A stretch of 64,000 nucleotides of DNA from Candidatus Fermentithermobacillaceae bacterium. GTDB lineage: Bacteria > Bacillota > Sulfobacillia > Fermentithermobacillales > Fermentithermobacillaceae. Positions 33,951-43,027 of this stretch are shown here, one piece after another. The first letter of the stretch is position 1. Every line of letters begins with the position of its first letter. Location of the stretch: NCBI GenBank assembly GCA_012837895.1, contig DUQH01000010.1, positions 1 to 64,000 of the forward strand. The letters are read 5' to 3'. Below the pieces are notes generated by a model, which saw only the letters and a list, made by a program, of their open reading frames with translations, ran no database searches and was not told the origin of the DNA. The position numbers and the translations under genes are program-made.

Positions 33951-35104
33951 GAGTCCAGCCTCCTTCTGGTGATAATCTCACCTTGCCTAAGGGCGTCCAG
34001 GCCGTAGTACATAGCCCGGTCTATAATCTCCACCGCTTCAGTGTCGCCTTTCTGTTCAGACTGCCGCTTGAGCTCCATTAGTTTCTGGACAAACCGGGCT
34101 TCAAGGCTTTGGTTTTCGGGATCTACCAGCGGCCCCAAGTCGTAGTCTAAGACAAACTCAGGCTCCAGGCGGAGGCTGAAGAATTCACCTGCAAACTCGT
34201 GGCGCAATCCTATCAAGTCAAGCCCGGTTTCAGGGTTGAGCCTGCCTGTAAGCGAGATTTTCCATATGTCCCTTTGCCTGATTTCACGGTTGTCTACTGA
34301 AAGTATGGCATTCCGCACCTGTTCACCGGTGTCAAGCCCGGTGAGATCAAGCTCAACCGCTCTCACAGTGCGCATAGCCATGGGCACAAACTCAGCTGAA
34401 AGGTCGCCAGGCCCTGTGCAAGTAACCAGGTACACTCCCCTTTGTCCTTCATCCCCAAAATCCAGGGGTTCCGGGCAGCCTGCGTAAACCACGGTTGATC
34501 CACCTATGTTCCTGGCCATAGGAACATGTATGTGACCCAGGGCAAAATAATCTGCTCCTGAGCTTGATATGTGATCCTGATGCACCGGAAGGTACACTGA
34601 TTCCTCAGCCAGGTCCCCGTGGAGAAGTACAATGTTGAGGCGGTCCCGGCGTTCCACCTTGAAACCTTGTATCAGGGGGGTCCGCTGGACAAAAGTGGTC
34701 CAGCCCAAGCCGTACACATCCAGTTCTATCCCATTGACCTCAAACGACACCCTGCTGAGCCCGGCAGAGTCAAATACGGTGACGTTCTCAGGCCAATCTA
34801 CGCTGTAGTACAAGGAATCGGGCAACAGGGGATCATGGTTGCCAGGCGCCATGAAAACCCTGGTTTCAGGGATAGTGGAAAACAACGAAGCTGCATCTTT
34901 TACCCACGATGGGCGGGCGTAAAGATGCTCAAACAGATCTCCTGCTATAAGCAGGATCTGCGCGTTTTCTTCCCTGGCGAAATCTACTATCCGCCATAAC
35001 GTAGTCTCTATTTCCCGCCGCCTGATGTAGCGGCGTTCTTCCTCCAGTTCAAACGAAAGGGGTTTGCCTGCATGGATGTCAGCTGTATGTACGATCTTGA
35101 GCAT
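33947..35104 (-). CDS. yhaO: YhaO/SbcD-like DNA repair exonuclease
   Basis: A 385-residue calcineurin-like metallophosphoesterase. All five metal motifs are visible: HTADIHAGKPL, IAGDLFEH, APGNHDPLLPDS, VLLHGDLAEE and FALGHIHVPM. A capping domain occupies the C-terminal third. In SbcCD/Mre11-Rad50 logic it supplies nuclease activity while the overlapping yhaN gives the ATPase arm. GGAGGAAGG precedes the ATG. It is first in this two-gene unit. Roles in processing DNA ends or hairpins are inferred from the family. Confidence 0.92.
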   Translation of the reverse strand: MLKIVHTADIHAGKPLSFELEEERRYIRRREIETTLWRIVDFAREENAQILLIAGDLFEHLYARPSWVKDAASLFSTIPETRVFMAPGNHDPLLPDSLYYSVDWPENVTVFDSAGLSRVSFEVNGIELDVYGLGWTTFVQRTPLIQGFKVERRDRLNIVLLHGDLAEESVYLPVHQDHISSSGADYFALGHIHVPMARNIGGSTVVYAGCPEPLDFGDEGQRGVYLVTCTGPGDLSAEFVPMAMRTVRAVELDLTGLDTGEQVRNAILSVDNREIRQRDIWKISLTGRLNPETGLDLIGLRHEFAGEFFSLRLEPEFVLDYDLGPLVDPENQSLEARFVQKLMELKRQSEQKGDTEAVEIIDRAMYYGLDALRQGEIITRRRLDS

Positions 35105-35185
35105 GGCCTTCCTCCGGCATGACAGAATGTATGAAAACAGATGGGTTACGCTTCGCTCGCAGCAATGTTTTCTCTGCTAATCTTA

Positions 35186-36334
35186 TCACAGGTTGACCGG
35201 GCATTCACAGGTAGGTTTGCCTGATAACCGCCTCTTGGGGCTCACTGACAAATCATCCCATTTGCCACAACGAGACCCCCACCTTGCTGAGAGTTCGCCA
35301 TCGATGTAGATTTCCTGCATCTCACATGCGTTTCCGCAATCATCGCACACAAACCCGATAGTATGAGCTTTCAAGGACGCAATCTTCTCCACTTGCCGGA
35401 ACCGGGTAAGTTCTCCTGTCTCAAGGAACTTCTCCCGGGCAAATAAGGCTGCGCCTAGAGCCCCCATCACTTTGAAATGGGGCGGTACTGTGATGTCCAT
35501 CCCGGTTTTCTGCTTAAGCGCCCACAGCATCCCCGCATTTGCAGCAACGCCGCCCTGGAACAGCACTCTTGGCTTGATAGGCTGGCCTCTTGCAACGTTT
35601 GTCATGTAGTTGGTGGCAAGCGCAAGGCATAGGCCTGCAATCAGGTCTTCCCGCCTGTATCCAAGCTGCTGCTTGTGGATAAGGTCTGATTCGGCAAACA
35701 CCCCGCACCTTCCGGCGATCCTAGACGGTGACCGGGATCTGAGCGCCAGCCGGCCGAACTCTTCTATGGTCACTCCCAGCCTTGAGGCCTGGTGATCCAG
35801 GAACGAACCGGTACCTGCTGCACAAACTGTGTTCATATTGAATCCTACCGGAAAGCCGTCTTTGAAAAAGATGATCTTCGAGTCCTGGCCACCTATATCT
35901 ATTACTGTACCTACGTCAGGAAACATGAAAGACGCGGCTTTGGCATGGCTTGATATCTCGTTCTTCACAGTGTCGGCACCGGCAATCACAGCAGCAAGTT
36001 GCCTGCCGGAACCTGTTGTGCCCACCATTCTCACCGAGTCGACCAGCCCTTCCCTGAGGAGCATCCTGAATCCCTCTTGAAGCGCAGCGATAGGGCCTCC
36101 CCGGTTGCGCAAGTACTTCTCGGCTACCACATTGCCGCCGGCATCGATAAGGACGATCTTTGTGGTCACACTGCCTACGTCCACGCCCAGGAACATGTCG
36201 TCCTGGGCAGCTATCACACTATCTCTGCCCCGGAACACTGCCCTTTTGCTGCTTCTCATCAGATTTGTGCTTGCCAGGTCTTGGCCTGCCAGGTTCTTAG
36301 CGGTAACTTGCATTTTCTTCATGTGCCTGCCCAT
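35186..36334 (-). CDS. BadF/HgdC-type 2-hydroxyacyl-CoA dehydratase activase
   Basis: An ATPase of the acetate-kinase/Hsp70 fold that injects an electron into a dehydratase or related iron-sulfur partner. Motifs: FLGVDVGSVTTKIVLIDAGG (phosphate loop), GTTGSGRQLAAVIAGAD, VIDIGGQDSKIIFFKDG, and the two cluster cysteines in NTVCAAGTGSFLDHQASRLG and RCGVFAESDLIHKQQLG. GGVAANAGML and GALGAALFA close the nucleotide site. The C-terminal extension CDDCGNACEMQEIYIDGE adds cysteines typical of the DUF2229-associated branch. The family start MFLGVD would be ATG 36196; the longer frame from 36334 overlaps the upstream gene by 16 bases, so the extra 46 residues are uncertain. Confidence 0.9.
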   Translation of the reverse strand: MGRHMKKMQVTAKNLAGQDLASTNLMRSSKRAVFRGRDSVIAAQDDMFLGVDVGSVTTKIVLIDAGGNVVAEKYLRNRGGPIAALQEGFRMLLREGLVDSVRMVGTTGSGRQLAAVIAGADTVKNEISSHAKAASFMFPDVGTVIDIGGQDSKIIFFKDGFPVGFNMNTVCAAGTGSFLDHQASRLGVTIEEFGRLALRSRSPSRIAGRCGVFAESDLIHKQQLGYRREDLIAGLCLALATNYMTNVARGQPIKPRVLFQGGVAANAGMLWALKQKTGMDITVPPHFKVMGALGAALFAREKFLETGELTRFRQVEKIASLKAHTIGFVCDDCGNACEMQEIYIDGELSARWGSRCGKWDDLSVSPKRRLSGKPTCECPVNL

Positions 36335-38604
36335 CGCTCCTTGCCGGTCAGGTAGTTGCCGGACTTCCTCTTCCGGCCTTCCAAGAGATCGCAGAAAGCT
36401 TCGAGCCGGGTTCTTAACCCTGCAACGCCTGTTTGCTCGGAAATCATAAGCGACAGCACAGGGATGTCCAGGTCATTGGACACTTTGACAAGAATGCTCT
36501 GGGCAATTATCTCAGGCATACATGTAAAGGGGAACAGGTGAAGCACGCCGTCCATACCCCGTATTCTTGCCAGTACTGCCTCTCCCACTGATTCCTGTCC
36601 GTGCCCGCCAATGTCCACAGGGAGATACCCGGTTGCAGCCCGCACTGTGTTGTGGTATTCCATAATTGCCCCGGGCGTCTTGAAAACGCGGCAATTAAGC
36701 CAGCTGGTAACATCAAGGGTCCTGTACACCCTGACCCGGTGTTCAAAGGATCCCAGCATCTTTTCTATGTCTTTGTTTACAAACGGTTCGTTTATCACGT
36801 AGATTTCCCCGGCCAGCACTACTTTGAGGGGCTCTTCATCAGTAAGGGGAATGGTTTCCATGTCCCGCTTGTACCTGCGGAAAGCCTGCCTTGACCCTGC
36901 CAGGTCCGCAGCCCTGTCCAAATCTTTCAAGAACTCGCTGTACCTCTTGTCGCCGGCGCCCCTTGTCTTCTCCCTGGCCCTCACTTCCCTCAAAATCTCT
37001 TGGGACTTGTCTACGAGGGCTTGTTTCTGGAGAGTCAGTGTTATGGCCCGTACGATAGTTGCCAACTTTGGAACACCTACAATCTGCTTCCATGTTTCAA
37101 GAAATTGGCGGCCGCGGGTCCTTAACGGGAACGGGGAATCAAAGGCAATTACCCTTACCTGATAAGCTGCCCGCTGCAAGATCTTCTCCATAACCTGGGC
37201 ATACCACCCCAGCCTGCACTTGCCTTTTCCCTGAACCATGATAATCAGGGATACTCCTTGCCTGATTAGCTCGAGCATCTGCCCTAACAACACCACCATT
37301 GGGTAACAGATAAACTCAGGCGCCAGCTCTTTTCCTGCATTCACAATGTCTTCAGACAGGCTCCGGGGAATCCTCGCATCTACCCCGAACTCCCTCATAA
37401 GTGCAGACAAGGATATGTCGAGCCTGCCCATGGTAACGATCCCCACAGGGGATGAGGCGGTCCCAGGCAGGTTTGAAACAAAGACAGCCGTACGGCTGCT
37501 CCCCGGCGCATGGTTACCATTCCCTTGCTGACCCGGAATCTTATATATCCGGGCTGCCTCCCTTGACTTACATGAATCAAAAAACGCCTCCAGCCTGGTG
37601 AGCAAGCCTGCTTCACCTGTGTGTTCATCGACACACAGGTACAACACCGGTATCCCGTGCTTTTCCGCTTCGGACATAACATAGTTTTCGATTACCGAGA
37701 GGGGGCCGCAGGCAAACGCCGTCACCAGGATGAGTCTGCCTATCTTCCGGTTCCGTATGAGGTACAAGCAAGAACCGAGGATATGGCCCTCGTTGGTCCA
37801 CATTTTCTCCCCTTCAAAGATGCTTTTCAAATGCTCCCGGGATTTTTCCCTGGAAACCATCTCAGGTAGTACCACCTGGCTACAAGCGGACACATACTTG
37901 ACAATCGTGCGCCCAAACAGGTCGTTAATCAGGTATGCGTGGCCCATAACCGCCGTGGGGCCACCTGCATTAGCCGGTAGACTGGACGCCGTGTGAAAAG
38001 GAAATCGCGGGTAAGTTCTACAATCCGGATCTCCACGCTGGTCCTTTGCTTCCCCACTGCCCAGCCTCCCATCGTCCGGATTCCCACCCTCCAACAGCTG
38101 TCCCAGGGGAACCCCAAGCCGGTGCATATCTTGTTCTGCCTGCTTCCATGCTGCAACCGCCTCTTGCAAGGCTTTGCGGATTCGCTTGTCACCGCCAATG
38201 CCCATTTTCCTGCCGGCATCGATCCAGCTAGCTTCCCAGGTGCCCGGGTTATCCTTGATGTCGATTACAGGGCTGATGATCCTCGAGTCGTCCAGTTCAA
38301 GTCCTGCCTTGAGCATCGAAGGCAAACCCATCATCTTGGGACAACAGTAGTTGTCCGGTTCAAGCGAAACCACAGACGGGACAAACAGGGCGTCCACATT
38401 CTTGGATAACAAAGTTGCCGAGTGGGAAAAGGCTATCTTCACAGAGATGCATGGTTCATCAGTGGGACACAGCCTCAAGTTGTCCAAATCGCTTACTGTG
38501 GACCCAGGAGTCTCGATGAAGCTAACCCCGAGTCTGGTCAAGAAAGTCCTGTACAAAGGAAAAAGATAGTAGAAACCAAGAACTCTTGGAACGCCTATCT
38601 GCAT
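36319..38604 (-). CDS. Duplicated DUF2229 / HgdB-like partner of the activase
   Basis: About 761 residues formed by two related halves. The first opens with MQIGVPRVLGFYYLFPLYRT, the usual start of DUF2229 proteins, and has the Cys pair DNYCCPKMMGLPS. The second begins near residue 385 (VGIVTMGRLDISLSALMREF). Each half ends alike: PVLYLCVDEHTGEAGLLTRL and PVLSLMISEQTGVAGLRTRL, both then EAF. In most relatives these are separate genes beside a BadF activase. The ATG 38604 is favoured by the family start; the frame is open to TTG 38709 with a poor binding site. Its enzymatic role is unknown; a 2-hydroxyacyl-CoA or double-cubane-cluster reductase is a family-based guess. Confidence 0.85.
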   Translation of the reverse strand: MQIGVPRVLGFYYLFPLYRTFLTRLGVSFIETPGSTVSDLDNLRLCPTDEPCISVKIAFSHSATLLSKNVDALFVPSVVSLEPDNYCCPKMMGLPSMLKAGLELDDSRIISPVIDIKDNPGTWEASWIDAGRKMGIGGDKRIRKALQEAVAAWKQAEQDMHRLGVPLGQLLEGGNPDDGRLGSGEAKDQRGDPDCRTYPRFPFHTASSLPANAGGPTAVMGHAYLINDLFGRTIVKYVSACSQVVLPEMVSREKSREHLKSIFEGEKMWTNEGHILGSCLYLIRNRKIGRLILVTAFACGPLSVIENYVMSEAEKHGIPVLYLCVDEHTGEAGLLTRLEAFFDSCKSREAARIYKIPGQQGNGNHAPGSSRTAVFVSNLPGTASSPVGIVTMGRLDISLSALMREFGVDARIPRSLSEDIVNAGKELAPEFICYPMVVLLGQMLELIRQGVSLIIMVQGKGKCRLGWYAQVMEKILQRAAYQVRVIAFDSPFPLRTRGRQFLETWKQIVGVPKLATIVRAITLTLQKQALVDKSQEILREVRAREKTRGAGDKRYSEFLKDLDRAADLAGSRQAFRRYKRDMETIPLTDEEPLKVVLAGEIYVINEPFVNKDIEKMLGSFEHRVRVYRTLDVTSWLNCRVFKTPGAIMEYHNTVRAATGYLPVDIGGHGQESVGEAVLARIRGMDGVLHLFPFTCMPEIIAQSILVKVSNDLDIPVLSLMISEQTGVAGLRTRLEAFCDLLEGRKRKSGNYLTGKERWAGT

Positions 38605-38861
38605 AAATCTCTTCTGCCACCTTTGGCATTGGTTCTGGTTGGGTAGCTTTGGCAGCATATCCCAAAATCTCTTAACGTAATATAACCAGTCAGGCGGCAA
38701 AATAATCAAAAGGCCCTGATGGGCCTGGAAACTGGGCTAAGGCTAGGTCGTAGCCGGCCGGGCCATACTCAGGCCATATACTGAGCCAAGACTAAGGAGG
38801 CGTACCATCGTGGCTCTATGAAATCCGGGCGGCTAATCGCGAAAAGCCGCCACCTGGAAGA

Positions 38862-39809
38862 CTACCGTGCTTTCTTGATATGGACAGTGCCTGCACCACA
38901 TGAAATGTTCACTTCGATCTTAGTCGTGGCCTCGGAAAAACCTTCTGAAACCCACGAATTGCCTTGCTTGATAAGCCCTAGGTCGTCGGTCTTGACACGG
39001 GCTATGAAAGGAGGAGCCGCGACAGTAACCTTCAGACCTGCCGACTCAGGCACGTAAAGCTCAACATTGGCGACCCCTGAGGCGATATTAACAGCCGAGT
39101 GTTGGCCGCTTAACCCGAAGTCTATCTCCACATCAGCTACCCCTGCCGCTACATCCAGGGACTCAACATAAGCAGAAACCAGATCAAGCCTGAGATCGGC
39201 AGCCCCTGCAGCTAGCTTAATGTCCGCTGGAAGCGACGGGTGAAACCGCAAGTCCCATTTCTGCTTACCTGCGTCTCTTCCGTTTTTCACAGGAGATTCT
39301 ATAGTGGTCTGAACGGTAGAACCACCTTGTGTCACTGTAGTCTCGACCGACGGTTCATGGCGGTCCCATTCCAGGTCTGCCACGATAGCGTACTCAGACT
39401 CTAAGTCACTCAAGTCCCTGTCTCCTCTAGTCTGCACATCCATGGACGGGGCAGCCAGCCTCAATTCCAGCCTGGATACCCCTTGATCAAGGGGGACCTC
39501 AACTTGTTTAGAATGCTGCAGGGACAGATTAGAGCCATCTTGTCTCCTGAGGAACATCATTGTTGGCCAGTTTGGCGAGCCAGGGAACGGATACATGGCC
39601 GACAGCACTAACGCCAGGATAAGGGCCAACGCAACTCCGGGTACGCGCCATTTTGAAAAGGCTATTTGTACTCCCAAGCCTATGATTAACAGGGGCCAAT
39701 ACTGGATCAGCGTGTCCCATACAGACCAAGGCAGATAGCCTGTTGTATTCATGAGAAGCAGGATGCCTATGATGATGACCAGAATCCCGTTTATCACCCG
39801 GTTTATCAT
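38862..39809 (-). CDS. LiaF-like membrane protein with toast-rack (DUF2154) domain
   Basis: A 315-residue protein. Three hydrophobic segments fill residues 1-75 (VINGILVIIIGILLLMNTTG, WPLLIIGLGVQIAF, ALALILALVLSAMY), the LiaI/LiaF-type membrane part. Residues about 105-310 form repeated beta strands (LAAGAADLRLDLVSAYVESL, DVAAGVADVEIDFGLSG, NIASGVANVELYVPE) of the toast-rack fold. LiaF proteins inhibit cell-envelope stress responses. It is last in the ECF sigma, anti-sigma, PspC operon, three bases after the pspC-like stop. A GC hairpin follows near 38828-38852. It probably senses or modulates envelope stress. Confidence 0.85.
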   Translation of the reverse strand: MINRVINGILVIIIGILLLMNTTGYLPWSVWDTLIQYWPLLIIGLGVQIAFSKWRVPGVALALILALVLSAMYPFPGSPNWPTMMFLRRQDGSNLSLQHSKQVEVPLDQGVSRLELRLAAPSMDVQTRGDRDLSDLESEYAIVADLEWDRHEPSVETTVTQGGSTVQTTIESPVKNGRDAGKQKWDLRFHPSLPADIKLAAGAADLRLDLVSAYVESLDVAAGVADVEIDFGLSGQHSAVNIASGVANVELYVPESAGLKVTVAAPPFIARVKTDDLGLIKQGNSWVSEGFSEATTKIEVNISCGAGTVHIKKAR

Positions 39810-39812
39810 GAC

Positions 39813-40499
39813 TCAGGAATCCCTCCTGATCACGCTTAGCACAATGACCACACCTATCCCTATGATTGCAACCGGCCACCACGTTCTGATGAACTGCATA
39901 GGCAACCTGAACCAGAATGACGGCATATGTCTCTTGAGAAGATAAAGCGCCCCTATCACAATAAGCAAATAGCCAAAGAACTGCTTGTTCCTGTCAACCC
40001 CTATTGGTTTGGCTGCCGGCCTGCTTTCCTGGACCGTTGGTTTTTGCTCCGCCGGTTGTGCTGCAGGCGTTGCATCTTCTGAACGTGGGGGTTCTGCAGG
40101 GGCTTGAGCTCCACCTTCCTGCCCCTCTGCCTCTACCGCAGCGTCTGAGTTCTCCGGCCGTGTCGTCTGCTCAATTCCCGCGGAAGCCAGTATCTCCGCA
40201 GCAGTCGGGGGAAGCGCCCCGCCTGCCGTGCCGGGGCCGGCTTCAGCTACAGGCCTGTCTTGGCGTTTTTCGGGTGCAGTGGAAATCTCCCCGGCCTTAC
40301 CCGGCTGCGTATCTGTCTTGGGAGCTTCAGGGATAATGATCCACGCAAGCAAATAGGCCAGTATGATATTTGGCGTCATCACCGTGAGCAAAGCTATGGC
40401 CAAACGGACCAGCGTAACGTCGACGTCGAAGTACTCGCTGAGTCCTCCTGCTACCCCGCCAATAACCCTAAGTCTTCTTGACCTTTGCAGTTTCTTCAT
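39813..40499 (-). CDS. PspC-domain membrane protein
   Basis: A 228-residue protein. Residues 8-60 are a PspC domain (RLRVIGGVAGGLSEYFDVDV, then LTVMTPNIILAYLLAWIIIP). A Pro/Ala/Glu-rich linker covers roughly 65-165, and two hydrophobic segments of LiaI type end the protein (FFGYLLIVIGALYLLKR, WWPVAIIGIGVVIVLSVI). It overlaps the anti-sigma gene by four bases and precedes the LiaF-like gene by three, so translation of the operon is tightly linked. PspC proteins take part in membrane-stress responses. Confidence 0.9.
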   Translation of the reverse strand: MKKLQRSRRLRVIGGVAGGLSEYFDVDVTLVRLAIALLTVMTPNIILAYLLAWIIIPEAPKTDTQPGKAGEISTAPEKRQDRPVAEAGPGTAGGALPPTAAEILASAGIEQTTRPENSDAAVEAEGQEGGAQAPAEPPRSEDATPAAQPAEQKPTVQESRPAAKPIGVDRNKQFFGYLLIVIGALYLLKRHMPSFWFRLPMQFIRTWWPVAIIGIGVVIVLSVIRRDS

Positions 40500-41122
40500 G
40501 GTCTTCTTCCCTCGCTTCTAGAAACCATCAAGTAAGCTATCCATACCACCAGAACTAGCCCTGTAAGGATTAATACGTTTGGCAGCCAGCCTGGTAATAC
40601 ATTGCCTATGATCCCAAGCGCAAACAGGCCATCAACCCTTAGTGCAACCAGAACCTGCTTCAAGTTGGCCCATAGAGCTCCCGATGCAAGATGATCGTAA
40701 ACAAACCTGAGATCAGCCCAGCCAAGGATGTAAGTCCGGGAGCCAAAAAGCCCGGGCAGAAACCTGGCCCCCTGGTAAAACAAGAAGTTCAGCAGGATCA
40801 ACGCAGCGGTAGCAGCCCACCGTATTCTGACAGGCATGACTTCTTCGCCAAACAAGGGCCACAAGAGCCGGCCCCTCCCTGGATTCATGGCGGCTTCAGC
40901 GCTCTGAACTGACTCAATGATCCGGCTGCACAATTCCGGCGGAGGCTCCTCAAGGGGGATATTGCTTAGAAGCTGGTGGAAGCGTTTGATATCCTCAAGC
41001 TGCTGCCGGCATTGGGCGCATCTGCTCAAATGATATCTTATCAGCCCGGCCTTTACCGGTGACAAGTCCCCATAGAAGTACCCTTCAAGTTCAATTTGGC
41101 CAGGACAACTGGCAGGTTCCAC
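40496..41122 (-). CDS. Zinc-finger (ZAS) anti-sigma factor
   Basis: A 208-residue membrane-anchored anti-sigma factor. The N-terminal ZAS motif is HLSRCAQC (H-x3-C-x2-C), after YFYGDLSPVKAGLIRY. Transmembrane helices are visible near 105-125 (WAATAALILLNFLFYQGARF) and at the C-terminus (VLILTGLVLVVWIAYLM). It should hold the ECF sigma factor encoded 45 bases upstream. GTG 41122 lies seven bases after GGAGG; GTG 41131 is nearer and less likely. Release presumably follows a membrane signal, though no protease gene is nearby. Confidence 0.87.
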   Translation of the reverse strand: MEPASCPGQIELEGYFYGDLSPVKAGLIRYHLSRCAQCRQQLEDIKRFHQLLSNIPLEEPPPELCSRIIESVQSAEAAMNPGRGRLLWPLFGEEVMPVRIRWAATAALILLNFLFYQGARFLPGLFGSRTYILGWADLRFVYDHLASGALWANLKQVLVALRVDGLFALGIIGNVLPGWLPNVLILTGLVLVVWIAYLMVSRSEGRRP

Positions 41123-41167
41123 CCAATCCACCTCCGTACCCTTCTTGTCAAGAAAGCAGCCTCAGGA

Positions 41168-41731
41168 TCACCTCTGGAAATCATTTTCCTGGAGAATCTT
41201 CCGTAAAGCTTGGCGTCCCCGGTACAACCTGTTCTTAATAACAGTGCCCTTTAGCCCGGTTATCTCTGAACATTCCTTGATTGACAACCCTTCCAGATGA
41301 AACAGTATTATGAGTTCCCGGTAACCTTCATCCAACTGCCTTATTGCGTCTTCTAGTATTTCCCTCAATTCCCTTTTGTCGTACACTTGCTCGGGACCCG
41401 GAGCCGGGCTCGACGCCCTGACCTGTGTAATCACGTTGCCTTCCAGGGATTCTTCAGGGAGAGACCTCCCCAGTTTGCGTCCCCTATCTATGCACACATT
41501 GCGCGCAATCCGGAAAATCCAGGGTTTGAACGGCTTTCCCAGTTGAAAAGAATCAATGTTCCTGTACGCCCTCAGGAACGTTTCCTGGGTGACATCCATG
41601 GCATCTTCCTGATTCCCGGTATACCGGTAAGCCAGGTTGTATACACCCCGGTGATACTTTACAACAAGACTGCTAAAAGCGTCGCTGTCGCCGTCTTGGA
41701 CTCTCTTTATGATATCTGTATCTTCTTTCAG
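41168..41731 (-). CDS. ECF sigma factor (SigW/RpoE-like) with apparent CTG start
   Basis: A 187-residue extracytoplasmic-function sigma factor. Region 2 includes GDSDAFSSLVVKYHRGVYNL, EDAMDVTQETFLRAYRNI and FKPWIFRIARNVCIDRGRK; region 4 includes QLDEGYRELIILFHLEGLSI and KGTVIKNRLYRGRQALRKIL. The family start aligns with the codon CTG at 41731, nine bases after GGGAGG. No ATG, GTG or TTG is near, and a candidate sigma promoter lies inside the longer open frame that runs to 41899, so that longer protein would not be made from it. It heads an operon with its anti-sigma, PspC and LiaF-like genes. Confidence 0.88.
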   Translation of the reverse strand: MKEDTDIIKRVQDGDSDAFSSLVVKYHRGVYNLAYRYTGNQEDAMDVTQETFLRAYRNIDSFQLGKPFKPWIFRIARNVCIDRGRKLGRSLPEESLEGNVITQVRASSPAPGPEQVYDKRELREILEDAIRQLDEGYRELIILFHLEGLSIKECSEITGLKGTVIKNRLYRGRQALRKILQENDFQR

Positions 41732-41775
41732 CGGAGAAAGCCTCCCAGACTTAACCGGCCCTTCTCTTGTAGAAA

Positions 41776-41801
41776 TACGCCGGAGAAGCAATAAGGTCTC
41801 A
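41776..41801 (-). promoter_or_regulatory. ECF-type autoregulatory promoter
   Basis: Minus-strand TGAGAC (complement of 41796-41801), 16 bases, CGTA (complement of 41776-41779). This fits the SigW-class pattern TGAAAC-N16-CGTA and gives a transcript starting about 35 bases before the CTG start of the sigma gene. Confidence 0.65.
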
Positions 41802-42004
41802 CACGGGTCACACGCAAACGGAAAAGCGCCGTGCCGGACATCCAAGAGCACATTTCGTACGTTCAAGCAGCAAGAAACACTGCTCAACACCCATACCAAT
41901 ACTACCAGTAAGCGCAGTTATCCTCCATAACACATGCCGCCCGCCACAGATACATAGCCCTTGTCCTTGTGGGTGGCGTGACCTCAACCTGGCTTGGTGA
42001 ACAG

Positions 42005-43027
42005 TTATCCCACAGCCCTTGCGAGACTGTGCCGGATAATCTTGTCGGCCAGGGATGCCCTTTGCTCCCAGGAATTCATCATGGCCCATGACCTAAACTG
42101 TTTGGAAGTATCAGTCTCGGCAAGCACCTGGGAATACGCCTGTTCAATATGGCCGGCAAACTCACCTGCGCTTCGCCCTATTCTGGCCAAGGGGCACAGG
42201 GACACTTCGTGAATGGGGGTTGATACAACAGGCTTGCCGCAAGCAAAGTACTCATACATCTTGATGGGGCATGAATAGTCTGTCATATCCCTCACCTGGA
42301 AAGGGATGATGCCTACGTCAAAATGGTTGGTGTAATACGGGAGTTGCTCAAAGGACTTTTCTGTTATGTAAAAAATGTTCTTCCCGTAAGGCAACCGGTC
42401 CTCAGTTATATTGAGCAGCGGCCCGACAAACACAAAACTCCAGCGGGGCAGCCTTTTGGCCAGGTGATAAACAAGGTTCCAGTCAATCCACGAAGCCAAT
42501 GCCCCGTGGAAGCCGGCAACCGGGCCAGGTGTTTCAGGAAAGTCAGCAGGACGGGGGCCTTTCCGTTGAAACGCCCTGTAATTCGCACCGTTAGGCAGGT
42601 AGTGGACATTGTGGTGCATGTAGCGGTATTTTTCATACAACAGGTAGCTCGCTGCAAACACCAGATCTGCTTTGGACATGGCCTTGTCAAACTCCGGCTT
42701 CCAATAGTCGAACTCTTCCTCGGGAAGATCGCATATATCAAAGATCATCAGTTGCTCCTGGTATATCCCGTCTGTGAGAAGATGATGCTCGGGCAGGGTT
42801 ATCCACAGTATTACAGGGCTATCTGGACAAACAGCCGCCGGAGGTACATCCCTGCTGAGGACAAAGAGGCCAGGCTCCACTTCCTTAAAAGGGGTCTTGC
42901 GCCCCCTGGTGCCTGGATCGTGGAAAATGCATTTGTACCCTAACCTTGCCATATACCGCAGCATTTGGTGAGGCCTCTGTTGCAGGCGCTGCCACGGTAT
43001 AGTGGGAGGATAGATAATCGTCGCCAA
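42005..43027 (-). CDS. Glycosyltransferase, GT4-like
   Basis: A 340-residue glycosyltransferase of GT-B fold. The N-terminus ATIIYPPTIPWQRLQQRPHQ is the family start seen in teichuronic-acid-type and capsule transferases. The C-terminal sugar-nucleotide site is SCPIKMYEYFACGKPVVSTP with the acidic residue of the E-x7-E-type motif. VAGFHGALASWIDWNLVYHL and FVFVGPLLNI fit the hinge area. TTG 43027 is chosen since GAGGTG lies six bases upstream; the longer frame from 43153 has no such site. It probably builds cell-surface glycans; donor and acceptor are unknown. Confidence 0.85.
   Translation of the reverse strand: MATIIYPPTIPWQRLQQRPHQMLRYMARLGYKCIFHDPGTRGRKTPFKEVEPGLFVLSRDVPPAAVCPDSPVILWITLPEHHLLTDGIYQEQLMIFDICDLPEEEFDYWKPEFDKAMSKADLVFAASYLLYEKYRYMHHNVHYLPNGANYRAFQRKGPRPADFPETPGPVAGFHGALASWIDWNLVYHLAKRLPRWSFVFVGPLLNITEDRLPYGKNIFYITEKSFEQLPYYTNHFDVGIIPFQVRDMTDYSCPIKMYEYFACGKPVVSTPIHEVSLCPLARIGRSAGEFAGHIEQAYSQVLAETDTSKQFRSWAMMNSWEQRASLADKIIRHSLARAVG

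Noticed and set aside
41732-41899. Longer N-terminus for the ECF sigma factor
   Set aside because: The extra 56 residues are Cys-rich and unlike sigma factors, and the candidate autoregulatory promoter lies within them.
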